A DNA stretch of 64,000 bases, taken from Streptomyces sp. NBC_00568 (GTDB taxonomy: Bacteria > Actinomycetota > Actinomycetes > Streptomycetales > Streptomycetaceae). Location of the stretch: positions 186,001 through 250,000 of the forward strand of contig NZ_JAPENW010000002.1 of NCBI RefSeq assembly GCF_026341855.1, read 5' to 3'. This document shows, one piece after another, positions 53,089 through 63,111 of the stretch; the first letter of the stretch is position 1; the number at the start of each line of letters is the position of its first letter. Below the pieces are notes generated by a model that was not told where the DNA came from, ran no database searches, and saw only the letters and a list, made by a program, of their open reading frames with translations. The translations under genes and the position numbers were made by a program.

Positions 53089-55134
53089 ATGGCACCAAGC
53101 AGCCGCAACGGCGTTATCGCCGACACCCTGGCCGCCGGACGCGACCAGGCGTTCGTCGGACGTCAAGCCGAACTCTCACTGTTCAAGGCAGCCCTGGCCG
53201 GAGACGCACGCGCGTTCCCTGTGCACTACCTGCACGGCCCCGGCGGCATCGGGAAATCGACGCTGCTGCGCCGCTTCGTTCGGGAAAGCCGCCAAGCTGG
53301 CCGTGAAGTCATCGAGGTCGACGGGCGAACAGTCCCGCCCACGCCCGAGGGCTTCCTGGAAGCAGCAGGGAAGGCCGTGAGTACCCCGGACGTCGTACTG
53401 CTCGTGGACACCTTCGAAAGGTGCCAGGGCCTGGAGGGCTGGCTGTGGGAACGATTCTTGCCGCGGCTGCCGGTCGGCGCGATCGTGGTCGTGGCTGGGC
53501 GGCTCGCCCCAGATCCCCGCTTGATCTCCGACCCTGGGTGGGACGGCCTGCTTCAGGTCACCTCATTGCGCAACCTCATACCCAGGGACGCTGCCGCCTT
53601 TCTCGCCACACGCGGCGTACCGCTTCACACACACGAGCAGTTGCTGTCGTTCACCGGCGGCAACCCCCTGGCGCTCACGCTAGCCGCCGCCTTGTCCATG
53701 AAGGACGCGACCACCACAACCAACTGGAAACCAAGCCAGGACGCCATCTCCACCATGCTGCCCCAGCTCATCGGGGACACACCGAGTCTGCGGCACCGTA
53801 AGGCTCTCGAGATCTGCGCACATGCGCACGTCACCTCCGAATCGCTGCTGCGGGCTCTCATGACTGACGACGCACCCGAGCTGTTCGCCTGGCTACGCGC
53901 CCAACCATTCGTGGAGACGACCGCCGCCGGCGTCTTCCCGCACGATGCCGTGCGGGAAGCGTTGGAGGCGGACTTGCGCTGGCGCGACCCGGAAGGCTTC
54001 GCCGCCATGCACGAGCAGATGCGGCACTACTTCCTCGCCCAGCTCCGTGCGGCACCCAAAACGAAGATGCTCCGGGCCACTGGCGCTCTGATCTACCTCT
54101 ACCGCGCCGACCGTCGCATGTCCGAGTTCAACGACTGGCGGGAAGTCGGGCAGGTGGAAGAGCAGACGTACGACCCAACCATGCGCGAGAAGATCTTGGA
54201 GCTGGCAGTCGCAGCCGAGGGGGAGCAGTCCGCATCGATCGCCGCGTACTGGCTGGACCGCCAACCCGAAGCCTTCCACGTGTACCGCTCCACCCGCACC
54301 GCCGAAGTCGTGGCGTTCTTCGCATGGTTACGGCTGGAGCAGCCGGAGGGCACGGACATCGACCCCATCGTCTCGGCAGCGTGGCGGCACGCACGTGCCG
54401 CCGGGCCGCCGAGGCCCGGCGAACACCTGGGCCTGGCCCGCTTCTCCGTCTATCCCGAGGCATACCAATTGCCTTCGGCACCGATGACACACATGCAGTG
54501 GCGGGCCACTGGGGAGATGATCCGAGCCGACCGGCTCGCGTGGTCCCATGTCGTGATGCGGGACAACGGCAACTGGAACTCCCATCTGGGCGACATCAAC
54601 ATGGTGCCGGTCGACGAAACCCCCGAGGTCGCAGGCCACCGGTACGCACTGTTCTGCCATGACTGGCGCGCACAGCCCGCCGACCCGTGGCTGCAGGAGA
54701 AGACCGCCGCGATGCTGGCGGGTTCCTCCATGGAGCAGGCTCCGGTGTCAGGGTCTGGCGAAGTGGTTGTGCTGTCCCGCCCGGAGTTCGACGTGGCGGT
54801 CCGGGAAGCCCTGCGCACGCTCCGCGACACCGAAGCGCTCTCCAATAACCCTCTGACGCGGAGCCGCATCGTCCTCGAGAGCGATCGGGATCTGTCTCAG
54901 ATTCTCGAGCAAGCGGCTGAGACGCTGCGGAACGAGCGGGGCGGCGAGAAGCGCCACCGGGCCGTGACCGTCACCCATTTCCGCGGGAGTCCCACACAGG
55001 AGGCCGCAGCAGAACGTCTTGGGCTGCCATACAGCACCTATCGCCGTCACCTTGCATCCGCAATCGAGCGCATAAGTGACTTGCTGTGGCACCACGAACT
55101 GCGCGGCGAAGCCCTTCCCTCGGCGACGACCTGA
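53089..55134 (+). CDS. P-loop ATPase with C-terminal helix-turn-helix (STAND-like regulator), paralogue 1
   Basis: This 681-residue protein starts at ATG 53089 after GGGGAG. Walker A is GPGGIGKSTLLRRF (about residue 50) and Walker B is VVLLVDTFERCQG (about 103-115). RNLIPRDAAAFLATRGVPLH and FTGGNPLAL are typical of STAND/NB-ARC ATPases. A winged-helix region and a middle domain with VYRSTRTAEVVAFFAWLRLE and LARFSVYPEAYQLP may have a GNAT-like fold. The C-terminal helix-turn-helix reads TQEAAAERLGLPYSTYRRHL. It likely senses a signal, switches with ATP and binds DNA. It carries a TTA codon at 54328-54330. A close paralogue lies at 60571-62649. Confidence 0.75.
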   Translation: MAPSSRNGVIADTLAAGRDQAFVGRQAELSLFKAALAGDARAFPVHYLHGPGGIGKSTLLRRFVRESRQAGREVIEVDGRTVPPTPEGFLEAAGKAVSTPDVVLLVDTFERCQGLEGWLWERFLPRLPVGAIVVVAGRLAPDPRLISDPGWDGLLQVTSLRNLIPRDAAAFLATRGVPLHTHEQLLSFTGGNPLALTLAAALSMKDATTTTNWKPSQDAISTMLPQLIGDTPSLRHRKALEICAHAHVTSESLLRALMTDDAPELFAWLRAQPFVETTAAGVFPHDAVREALEADLRWRDPEGFAAMHEQMRHYFLAQLRAAPKTKMLRATGALIYLYRADRRMSEFNDWREVGQVEEQTYDPTMREKILELAVAAEGEQSASIAAYWLDRQPEAFHVYRSTRTAEVVAFFAWLRLEQPEGTDIDPIVSAAWRHARAAGPPRPGEHLGLARFSVYPEAYQLPSAPMTHMQWRATGEMIRADRLAWSHVVMRDNGNWNSHLGDINMVPVDETPEVAGHRYALFCHDWRAQPADPWLQEKTAAMLAGSSMEQAPVSGSGEVVVLSRPEFDVAVREALRTLRDTEALSNNPLTRSRIVLESDRDLSQILEQAAETLRNERGGEKRHRAVTVTHFRGSPTQEAAAERLGLPYSTYRRHLASAIERISDLLWHHELRGEALPSATT

Positions 55135-55397
55135 CGAGGTGGCACCCGCCCGGATTCAGCGGTGTGCTTCGGCTCGGATTCGAAACCAAGCTGCCTCACC
55201 AGCTGTGCGGTCGGCGATGCCGAACCCGCCAGGGCGGCAGGACTACTCTGCCAATGCGGCCGGAACGGCAGCACGGTGTCGGTCATCGCCCGGTTTGACG
55301 CCCGTTCCATCCGCTGGGTCTGGCCCCGTTTCAAGAAGCGGGGCTCGGCGGGCCGCAGGGGTACTGCCACCGCGTTGCAGCGCCTTCGTGGAGTCGC

Positions 55398-56075
55398 TCA
55401 GCCTGGTGCGGAGGCGTGGTCGTCAGCAGTGCCACTCGGCCGGATCAGCCCTGTCTCATAGGCCAGGATTGTCGCCTGAACCCGGTCCCGCAGCTGCAGC
55501 TTCGCCAGAAGCGCATTGACATGGGATTTGACCGTGCCCGTCGTGACACCGAGCTGGATGCCGATCTCCGCGTTCGTCAGGCCGGAGGCGATCAGCATCA
55601 AGACTTCCCGCTCACGGGGGGTCAGGGCGCTGAGCTTGCCGGTCGTTCCAGGCGGAAGGGGCGCGCCGTTGGCGAAGGTGCTGATCAGCCGGCGCGTGAT
55701 GGCGGGGGCCAGGATGCCTTCCCCCGCGGCTACCACGCGGATGGCTGTGAGCAGATCCTCTACCTCGGCGTCCTTGAGCAAGAACCCCGAGGACCCGGCG
55801 CGCAGCGCCTCGTACACGTAGACGTCGAGGTCGAATGTGGTGAGCACCAACACTTTCGGTGCGTTCTTCAGCGCAGTGATCAACCGGGTCGCCGTCAATC
55901 CATCCATGCCGGGCATCCGGATGTCCATCAGCACCACGTCCGGTGTGGTCCGCTCGGCTAGTGACACCGCGGCCGCCCCGTCACCGGCTTCACCGACCAC
56001 AGACAGGTCGGGCTCGGCATCGATGACTGCGGCAAACCCCGCACGCACCACGGCCTGGTCGTCAACGACCATCAC
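55398..56075 (-). CDS. NarL/LuxR-family response regulator
   Basis: This 225-residue regulator has a receiver with VVDDQAVVRAGFAAVI and phospho-Asp in VVLMDIRMPGMDG (about residue 55). Switch residues are in VLVLTTFDLDVYVYEALRAG, and the C-terminal LuxR helix-turn-helix is LTPREREVLMLIASGLTNAE. The start is read as GTG 56075 overlapping the kinase stop (GTGA); ATG 56072 is next. Four codons upstream, ATC sits eight bases after GAGGAGG, where related genes have ATG. It works with the kinase upstream. Confidence 0.9.
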   Translation of the reverse strand: MMVVDDQAVVRAGFAAVIDAEPDLSVVGEAGDGAAAVSLAERTTPDVVLMDIRMPGMDGLTATRLITALKNAPKVLVLTTFDLDVYVYEALRAGSSGFLLKDAEVEDLLTAIRVVAAGEGILAPAITRRLISTFANGAPLPPGTTGKLSALTPREREVLMLIASGLTNAEIGIQLGVTTGTVKSHVNALLAKLQLRDRVQATILAYETGLIRPSGTADDHASAPG

Positions 56076-58423
56076 ACGTATGGAGATCGTGGCACCTCCT
56101 CGGCAGGGACCGGCAGGTTCGCAACCGGCAGGGATATTCGCAGCGTACCGGCTTGGTCGGTGGCCATACGCCCGTCTGCGGCTTCGACTTGGATGCGCAG
56201 CCGCTCGGCGACGGGTCCTGCGACGGCCAGCGAGACGCCGGTCACCGTGATGTGCAACGTGCCAGGGCGCGACTTCAGCACGACGCGGGCGGGGTTGCGA
56301 TCTCCGGCGCTGAGGGCTCCCTCCACGATGCGGTAAGCCGAGAGAGCCACCTGTGCCGGCAGCCCCTCGGCACAGGGCACGCCCTGCAGCGTCACTTTCC
56401 GTCCGGACACGCGCAAAGCACGGCACAAGCCGTCCAAATCGGCCAGGGTCGGCTGCGGGTGGTGGTGCCCGTCCGCAGGTGCGGTGTCGTGCAGGCTGCG
56501 CAGCAGTTCCCGCATCGCTGCCAGGGCGGACCGGGCTTGTGCAGCGACCTCGTCCGGGAGCCCGCTCTGGGCCAGTTCCACCATCCGGGCCGTCCGATGC
56601 AGCACCGACTCCTGCAGTCCTGTGGCGATCCGCGCACGTTCGGCCCCCGCGGCAACGTCCGCTTTCCGAACGGAGTCGGCGAAGGCGCCCTCCTCACGGG
56701 CCACGGCACGCAGGCGCCGTCTGCGGACCGCCAGACCCAGCGCCCACACCGCGGCCATTGCGAGGCCGATCCCGCTCGACACATCGATGGCGGTCCACAC
56801 CACGATGGCCGGTGAAACGCGCTCATCCAGCAGTGCGCCGTCAACGGCGAAGGCGGCGGTCAGAGCGCAAGCCAGCCCGCCCGCCGCTGCCAGGGCCAAG
56901 GGCCACGTCCGTGCAGCACCGCGACCGTAAGCTCCGACCGCGTACACCGCCATAACTTCCGCCAGACCGGCCACTGGCAGCAGCGTCGTGGATGCTGTGG
57001 GCAGCGCGCCCCACGCAGCCGCTGCAGGCCAGGCCCACGTCGTCGCTGCCACCCACAACAACGCTGCCCTGGGCGCACGCCTGCGCCACCAGAGGGGCAG
57101 CGCGTGCACCGTCATCAGCAGCGCCAGTACCGAACCGACGGTGCGCGTCACCGGACGTGCCGCCCCGTTCTCCAAGGCAATGAGCACCACAAGCAGCGGA
57201 GTCGCTGCCGCGGTGAACACCAGTGCCGCGTCCGCCAGCCGTTGTTCCTTGAGGAAGTTCCTCCTCCGCGAGGGGCTTGCCGGACGTCGTGGACCGGTGG
57301 TGTCCGGTAGATGTGCCGTGACTCGCCACCCGCCGCCGGGGCCCGGGCCCGCGGTCAGGGTTCCGCCCACGGCCGCCGCACGCTCCCGCATGCCCGGCAT
57401 GCCGCGCCCCGAGCCGAGGCGGTCGACCCTGCCCTCTGGCGGGAAACGGGGCGCATCGTTGTCCACGGTGAGTTCGAGTGTGCCGTCGACGCGCTTCACC
57501 CGGACGCAGACGGCAGCGTCCGGCGCATGCCGCAGCGCATTGGTGAGTGCCTCGCGCACGATACCGAAGGCGGCCTCAGCCGCCGGGCCGGCGAGGTCGG
57601 CCGCCAATTCGGTGGTGATGGGACGGCCCAGCCGTCCGAATCCGGCGACCAGCTCCTGGATGCGCCCGGACATCGGCCTCGGGTCCTGCCGCTGTCCGTC
57701 CCGCATCACAGCAACCAGCCGACCCAGTGCGGTCAGTGTCTCGCGCCCGGTGCGTTCTGCGAAGTCCAGCGCATCGGCGACCAGTTCGGGCCGACTCCCA
57801 CCGAGCCGGCGCGCCGCGTCGACAGTGACCACAACGGAGGTCAGATGGTGGGCGCTCACGTCATGCAGCTCGCGTGCCAGTCGCTGGCGCTCCGTGTCGG
57901 CGGCCTGCCGAACGCCGTCCTCGGCGCGGGCAAGCCTTCCGTTCGCCGCCCACCGTCCGCCCAGCCACTGGCGGCGACCCTCCCCCAATCCCGTGCAGGC
58001 CACACACACCACTGCGGTGACGACGAAATCGTCCAGTGCAGAAGACAGCGAACCGACACGGACGGCATGCGGTGCCCACCCGCACAGAGTGGCACCAGCC
58101 GTAGCCAGCATCGAAGCCCGGCCGCCGCGCCGTACAGCAACGGAGTACAGCGCAATCAATATGCCAACCTCGAGGAGGAGATCCGGTACCACCAGGGCCC
58201 TGATCAGCGCCGCCCCCAGGGATCCGGCCAAAGCCCACATCGGTTCGTGCCGCCGCCACCCCAGCCCGCCCGTCTCCAGCACCAGAGCCGCCAGGACTCC
58301 GACGAGGGACACCAGACCCAGGGGCTCCTCGCCCGCCGTGGATGCACGCCACAGCACCATCACCTGGGTGACAGCGAGGACGATCGGCAGCAACCAGGTG
58401 CGTATCTTTTCCATGTCGCGCAT
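56072..58423 (-). CDS. Double sensor histidine kinase (active N-half, degenerate C-half)
   Basis: This 783-residue membrane kinase is read from ATG 58423. N-half: about five membrane segments, then a HisKA_3 box ERQRLARELHDVSAHHLTSV (His about 190) and an ATPase domain with REALTNALRHA and GSGRGMPGMRERA. C-half: another membrane block (about 400-560), then a second box ERARIATGLQESVLHRTARM. In that box the phospho-accepting position of LHD is Gln (LQE), and the weak second ATPase lacks clear N and G boxes. The first unit phosphorylates the downstream regulator; the second is probably regulatory. The operon overlap is GTGA. Confidence 0.82.
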   Translation of the reverse strand: MRDMEKIRTWLLPIVLAVTQVMVLWRASTAGEEPLGLVSLVGVLAALVLETGGLGWRRHEPMWALAGSLGAALIRALVVPDLLLEVGILIALYSVAVRRGGRASMLATAGATLCGWAPHAVRVGSLSSALDDFVVTAVVCVACTGLGEGRRQWLGGRWAANGRLARAEDGVRQAADTERQRLARELHDVSAHHLTSVVVTVDAARRLGGSRPELVADALDFAERTGRETLTALGRLVAVMRDGQRQDPRPMSGRIQELVAGFGRLGRPITTELAADLAGPAAEAAFGIVREALTNALRHAPDAAVCVRVKRVDGTLELTVDNDAPRFPPEGRVDRLGSGRGMPGMRERAAAVGGTLTAGPGPGGGWRVTAHLPDTTGPRRPASPSRRRNFLKEQRLADAALVFTAAATPLLVVLIALENGAARPVTRTVGSVLALLMTVHALPLWWRRRAPRAALLWVAATTWAWPAAAAWGALPTASTTLLPVAGLAEVMAVYAVGAYGRGAARTWPLALAAAGGLACALTAAFAVDGALLDERVSPAIVVWTAIDVSSGIGLAMAAVWALGLAVRRRRLRAVAREEGAFADSVRKADVAAGAERARIATGLQESVLHRTARMVELAQSGLPDEVAAQARSALAAMRELLRSLHDTAPADGHHHPQPTLADLDGLCRALRVSGRKVTLQGVPCAEGLPAQVALSAYRIVEGALSAGDRNPARVVLKSRPGTLHITVTGVSLAVAGPVAERLRIQVEAADGRMATDQAGTLRISLPVANLPVPAEEVPRSPYV

Positions 58424-58540
58424 CAGCGTAAAGTGACACGACCGAGCATGACGTCTGCCGCAAGGAGGAGGGGGATCTCCAACCCGGGTTAGACCCGCTG
58501 TTCCTGCCGTAGAGGGACGCTGCATCCAGGTCCTGGCGAA

Positions 58541-59584
58541 ATGCTATGCGTCATGACAACGGCTCCCTTGCTTACGGCCCTGCCCTACCACCGCATGGCT
58601 CACTACACCGGCCGCCACCGCTGGTGGCGCCCCCTGCTCGGCACATCGTTGCTGATAGCCGGCTGGATGTTGCTTGTCCTGTTCCTCGACACCCTCGCCT
58701 ACGGTGTGGGAAAGGCCGCGGGCTACACGGAACTGCCAGATGGAACCATCGACTTCGGGCCCGTCAGGGGCACCGTTTTGGACCTGGCCTACCTGGCTGT
58801 CGCCCTGCCGCTGATCCTTGTGGTCATACGGTCGACGGGCGGGCGTCCGGCCGGCACCGTTTCCTCGGTCATCGGGCGGTTGCGGTGGCTCTGGCTGACA
58901 CGATGCGCACTGGTCGCGGTGCCTGCTGTCGCACTCCTGGCCCTAGCCGTGGTCTTCCTGCCAGGTATGGAGGGAGGCCCACAGGATGCACCTGACGTGT
59001 GGGTGGGATGGCAGCACTTCCTTCCGGCAATGGCCGTCCTGATGCTCTTCGTGCCACTGCAGGCAGCAGCCGAGGAGTACGCGTTCCGAGGCTGGCTCAT
59101 GCAGGCGGTGGGCGGCTTCTTCCGCTCTCCATGGATCGCCGTGCTGCCGCAGGCCGCAGCCTTCGCTGCAGCCCACGGATGGGGAACGCAATGGGGCTTC
59201 GCCGATCTGCTCGTCTTCGGCGCCGTCGCCGGCTGGCTGACGATTCGCACTGGCGGACTGGAGGCAGCCATCGCCCTGCATGCACTGAACAACCTGTTGG
59301 CCTTCGGTCTGAGCGCGGCAGTCGTCGACGGGCTGTCGTCCGACGACACTGCGGCAGACGCTCCGTGGCAGTTGGCGGCCGTGGACACGGCGTTGGTCCT
59401 GGTCTACGCGAGCATCGTGCTCTGGCTCGCCCGCCGGTACCGGCCCATGAGCATCTCTCCCTCCGCAACTCTTCACGTTGAGTCACAAATGTTGGTGCCG
59501 GTCCTGGCGCAAGCGCCAGCGGCGGACGTCTTTGCCGCCCAACCGCTGGCCGGATCAACGGAGTCCACCCGAACGTCATCCTGA
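58541..59584 (+). CDS. CPBP-family intramembrane metalloprotease
   Basis: This 347-residue membrane protein is read from ATG 58541 (another ATG at 58553); the ribosome site is weak at both. It has about eight membrane segments. The CPBP motifs are EEYAFRGWLMQAVGG (Glu-Glu and Arg, about residue 176), FAAAHGWGTQWGF (His) and ALHALNNLLAFGL (His and Asn). These enzymes cut substrates within the membrane and are often encoded beside peptide, bacteriocin or regulatory systems. It is divergent from the kinase across 117 bases. The C-terminal 50 residues are Ala/Ser-rich. Confidence 0.87.
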   Translation: MLCVMTTAPLLTALPYHRMAHYTGRHRWWRPLLGTSLLIAGWMLLVLFLDTLAYGVGKAAGYTELPDGTIDFGPVRGTVLDLAYLAVALPLILVVIRSTGGRPAGTVSSVIGRLRWLWLTRCALVAVPAVALLALAVVFLPGMEGGPQDAPDVWVGWQHFLPAMAVLMLFVPLQAAAEEYAFRGWLMQAVGGFFRSPWIAVLPQAAAFAAAHGWGTQWGFADLLVFGAVAGWLTIRTGGLEAAIALHALNNLLAFGLSAAVVDGLSSDDTAADAPWQLAAVDTALVLVYASIVLWLARRYRPMSISPSATLHVESQMLVPVLAQAPAADVFAAQPLAGSTESTRTSS

Positions 59585-59599
59585 CCTGATGCGCGAGGG

Positions 59600-60300
59600 C
59601 ACGCTCGGCACCCCACCATCCTCCGGCTCAACGACCACGACAGGGACACCATGGTCCGCGCCAACGCCGCATCCTGCTCACCCGTCTCCTGATCGCCGGA
59701 AACCGACCTATCGCGCTTGGCACCTCTGCGAAGACCTCTGGACCGGACGGCCGCCCGCCGCAACGACTTCAGCGGTCCGCACCCACATCAATCGGCTGCT
59801 CACGGTTCTGGAACCATCCGGTGCCACCCGGACGCGGCACCGGATGCTCTCCAAACCACCGCTCGGCTACGCCCTTCTCGTCCCGGACGGGCCCGGGACA
59901 CGGCACCGGTTCGAAGACCGTCGCGCACGGCCGCAGCATGCTGAGGGCAAGGACGGGTCGCGGCGGCGCCGGACGCCACTGGACAGGCTCTAGCCTCCTG
60001 GCGTTCTCCAGCCCTGGAGGACACAGCAGAGAACCCCATTCGCGGCACGCGAGATCGCACGGCTCAAGGAGACCCGGCTTGCCGACCAGGAACTGCACAT
60101 CCATGCACAGATCATGTCGGGGCCACCGGACCGGCAGTCAGCGCCGCGCGGGACCTCACGGTGGAGGAGCCGCTGCGCGAGACCGGCTGGGCCCTGCTCA
60201 TACGAGCATTGTGCTCGCACGGCCGGTCCGCCGTGGCAATGCAGCAGTACAACCGGGTCCGCCAACTCCCGCATGATGAACTAGGAGTACAGGAGGGTCC
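59600..60300 (+). pseudogene. SARP-family regulator, decayed
   Basis: Fragments in several frames follow the SARP order. CEDLWTGRPPAATTSAVRTH (OmpR-like DNA-binding part), KPPLGYALLVPDGPG (LSxPPGYLL motif), AREIARLKETRLADQELHIH and VEEPLRETGWALLIRALCSH, with RQLPHDELGVQEGPR (the BTAD domain). At least three frameshifts break the gene. It lies just before ATPase paralogue 2. Confidence 0.75.
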
Positions 60301-60570
60301 CCGATGCGTGACCTCAGGCAGGCAATCCAGCAGCACCACAGCTCGGTGCCAGGACGCTGCCGCCTCCGTCAGCCAGCCCCACACCCCTGCTCAGCGCGCG
60401 GATGCGACAGCAAGAAGGGGAAGCGAGCCGTCATCCGACGCCACCACCAGCCCCTGGTCTGCGGCAACAGCCAGCAAGACCGGAAATAACGAGGGCTGGC
60501 GGACGTAAACTGACCATGCGGTGCAGTTTCGAAGGGTCAAACCGCGCAGTTCAAGGGCTAAGGGGAAAGC

Positions 60571-62649
60571 ATGGGCGCTCGCGGAGACCGTGCATTGGGA
60601 GACCTTCTGGAAGCCGCACGAGACCGCCTCTTTGTAGGCCGGACCGCGGAAATCGCCCTCTTCCGTGCCGCCTTGGCCGGCGAACCCGGGTCCTTCCCCG
60701 TCCACTGCCTGTACGGCCCAGGAGGCATAGGCAAGTCGACCCTGCTGCGCCGCTTTGCCCGTGAGGCCCGCCAAACTGGACGCACCGTCGTAGAGGTGGA
60801 CGGCCGGACGATCGTCCCGACCCCCCAGGGGTTCGCAGCAGCCGCAGGCGAAGCGGTGAAAGAACCCGGAGCAGTCCTCCTGGTAGACACCTTCGAACGC
60901 TGCCAGGGCCTCGAAAGCTGGCTGCACGAAACTTTCCTGCCCGGACTGCACAAGCAGAGCGTGGTGGTGATCGCCGGACGTCGAGCGCCAGACGCCGGAT
61001 GGACCTCTTCCCCAGGCTGGTGCGATCTACTGCAGGTCACCGGAGTACGCAATCTCTCCCCGACCGACGCCGCCGGCTTCCTTCATGCCCGTGGCGTCCA
61101 ACCTGCGGCCCACCAGGCGCTGCTCTCCTTCACCGGAGGAAACCCACTGGCACTGGCACTGGCAGCAGCAGTGGCCATAAAGAACGACACTTCGAAGTCT
61201 GGCTGGAAGCCGACACACGACGTGATCTCCACACTGCTGCCGACACTCCTGGGGGACATCCCCAGCTCCGAACACCGCAGGGCGCTTGAGATCTGCGCCC
61301 ATGCCAATGTGACGTCGGAGACACTGCTGCGGGCCGTCATGGGCGAAACAGCACCCGCGATGTTCGCCTGGCTGCGCGACCAGCCGTTCGTCGAGTCGAC
61401 CGATACCGGACTGTTCCCGCACGACGCTGTCCGCGAGGCACTGGAGGCAGATCTCCGCTGGCGTGATCCCGACGGCTTCGCCGAAATGCACCGAACAGTT
61501 CACCAGTACCTGGTCGAGTGCGTACGCAGCGCGCCGGAAGCGGAGATGCTGCCCGCAACCAGTTCCCTGCTTTACCTCTATCGCCAGGAAGCCATGGCCA
61601 ACTTCCGCAAGTGGCGCGAGGGCGGCCTCGTCTCGGACGACCCATATGAAGCAGCCGACCGCGACCGTGTACTGGAACTGGCCGAACTCGCGGAGGGCAA
61701 GGAATCCGCGTCCATCTGCCGGTTCTGGCTCGACCAGCAGCCCGGTGGATTCCGTGTCTACCGCTCCGCGGAGACCGGTGAGATCGTCGCGTTCTTCGGC
61801 TGGCTCACCCTGCAGGAGCCGCTGGGCATCGATATCGACCCCGCCGTCGCGACAGCGTGGGAGCATATGCGAGCCGCGGCACCGCTCAGGCCCGGCGAGC
61901 ACATGGCGCTGGCACGATTCTGCGTACACCCGCCCGTCTACCAGCGCACCTCCGCACCCATGGATCTCATGCACTGGCGGGTACTCGGCGAGGTCTTCCG
62001 CGCCGAACGGCTCGCCTGGACCTTCGTGGTCATGCGTGACAACGGGTATTGGGACAACTACCTGCGCCACTTCGCCATGCCGCCCGCCGACGCGCGCCCA
62101 CAGATCGGACTGCATGCCTACGCGCTGTTCGCTCACGATTGGCGGACGCAGCCAGTCGGTGCGTGGCTCGAAGCCAGGTCGAACGCAAGCCTGTCCCAGA
62201 GCCCAGGGGCCAGACTGCCGTCGCCTACACCGGAACGCGCTGAGCTGGTGGTTCTGTCCCGGCAGGAGTTCGACACTGCGGTCCGTGACGCCCTTCGCTC
62301 CATTCGGCGACCGGAGGCCCTGTCACAGAACCCACTCAACCGCAGCCGCCTGGTCGCCCAGGGCGGAGCAACACTTGCGGAACTGCTCGCCACAGCTATC
62401 GATGCCCTCCGGGAGGGGCGGTCTGGTGAAAAGCATCGCCGTTGCCTGACAGCCACCTATCTTGCGGGGACACAGACCCAAGAAGCGGCAGCTGCCCGTC
62501 TCGACCTGCCGTTCAGTACCTACCGGCGACACCTCACCACCGGAATCGACCGTCTCACCGACTTGCTGTGGCGCAGCGAACTGCACGGAACCGTGCCCGC
62601 CCCGCTTAGCCAGCCCACACAACCGCACAGCGGTATCTCGGAGCAGTAG
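60571..62649 (+). CDS. P-loop ATPase with C-terminal helix-turn-helix, paralogue 2
   Basis: This 692-residue protein starts at ATG 60571 after AGGGGA. The domain order is the same as in paralogue 1 and long blocks are identical: GPGGIGKSTLLRRF, LLVDTFERCQGLE, FTGGNPLALALAAAVAIKND, EICAHANVTSETLLRAVMGE, HDAVREALEADLRWRDPDGF and ETGEIVAFFGWLTLQEPLGI. The C-terminal helix-turn-helix is TQEAAAARLDLPFSTYRRHL. No TTA codon was found here, unlike in paralogue 1. The pair flank the two-component system and CPBP protease, and probably arose by duplication. Function unknown. Confidence 0.75.
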   Translation: MGARGDRALGDLLEAARDRLFVGRTAEIALFRAALAGEPGSFPVHCLYGPGGIGKSTLLRRFAREARQTGRTVVEVDGRTIVPTPQGFAAAAGEAVKEPGAVLLVDTFERCQGLESWLHETFLPGLHKQSVVVIAGRRAPDAGWTSSPGWCDLLQVTGVRNLSPTDAAGFLHARGVQPAAHQALLSFTGGNPLALALAAAVAIKNDTSKSGWKPTHDVISTLLPTLLGDIPSSEHRRALEICAHANVTSETLLRAVMGETAPAMFAWLRDQPFVESTDTGLFPHDAVREALEADLRWRDPDGFAEMHRTVHQYLVECVRSAPEAEMLPATSSLLYLYRQEAMANFRKWREGGLVSDDPYEAADRDRVLELAELAEGKESASICRFWLDQQPGGFRVYRSAETGEIVAFFGWLTLQEPLGIDIDPAVATAWEHMRAAAPLRPGEHMALARFCVHPPVYQRTSAPMDLMHWRVLGEVFRAERLAWTFVVMRDNGYWDNYLRHFAMPPADARPQIGLHAYALFAHDWRTQPVGAWLEARSNASLSQSPGARLPSPTPERAELVVLSRQEFDTAVRDALRSIRRPEALSQNPLNRSRLVAQGGATLAELLATAIDALREGRSGEKHRRCLTATYLAGTQTQEAAAARLDLPFSTYRRHLTTGIDRLTDLLWRSELHGTVPAPLSQPTQPHSGISEQ

Positions 62650-63111
62650 GCCCGAATGCCCCTGCGGCACGCCCGCCGTTGCCCCCGCAGCATCGCGGCT
62701 CCGCCTCGCCCGGTATGCGCCGCGCGCTCGGTGCCACCGGCCCTACCACCGACGTCAGCGTGAGGGAAGCAAGGAGCATCCGACCGCGCCCGCTGCAGGT
62801 GCCCCACCGACGGCCGTTGCGGCCCGGACTCGCCGAGGTCGGGCGGGCTCACGCCGGCAGCCAGGGGGACCGAGGCAGCGCATCGTCTTGCGCCGCGCTG
62901 GCAGGTGGTGTGAACCGCAGGTGCATCATGCGCGTTGGACTGATCGACGGACCGGTGCTCCTCGGAGCGGACTCGAAGACCAACTTCTCAACGGCCCTAC
63001 CGGTTCGCCGCGCGGCGGGGATCAAGGGTCCCGTGACTCCTTGAAACCTCACGCTCACTGCATGCGCACCAGAGACCGCTTCTTTCAGCACATAACGAGG
63101 ACTGAACCAAC
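62650..63111. other. Intergenic region after ATPase paralogue 2
   Basis: No confident gene. A short plus-strand frame at 62926-63043 reads MRVGLIDGPVLLGADSKTNF and recalls the start of subtilisin-like RiPP proteases (VGLIDGPV), but it is not continued, so it is at most a fragment. Confidence 0.25.

Noticed and set aside
56988..58436. Long plus-strand open frame (482 codons) under the histidine kinase
   Set aside because: Ser/Arg/Ala-rich shadow frame opposite clear kinase motifs.
62926..63043. Subtilisin-like RiPP protease start
   Set aside because: Only VGLIDGPV resembles the family; the frame breaks off and no catalytic His or Ser motif follows.
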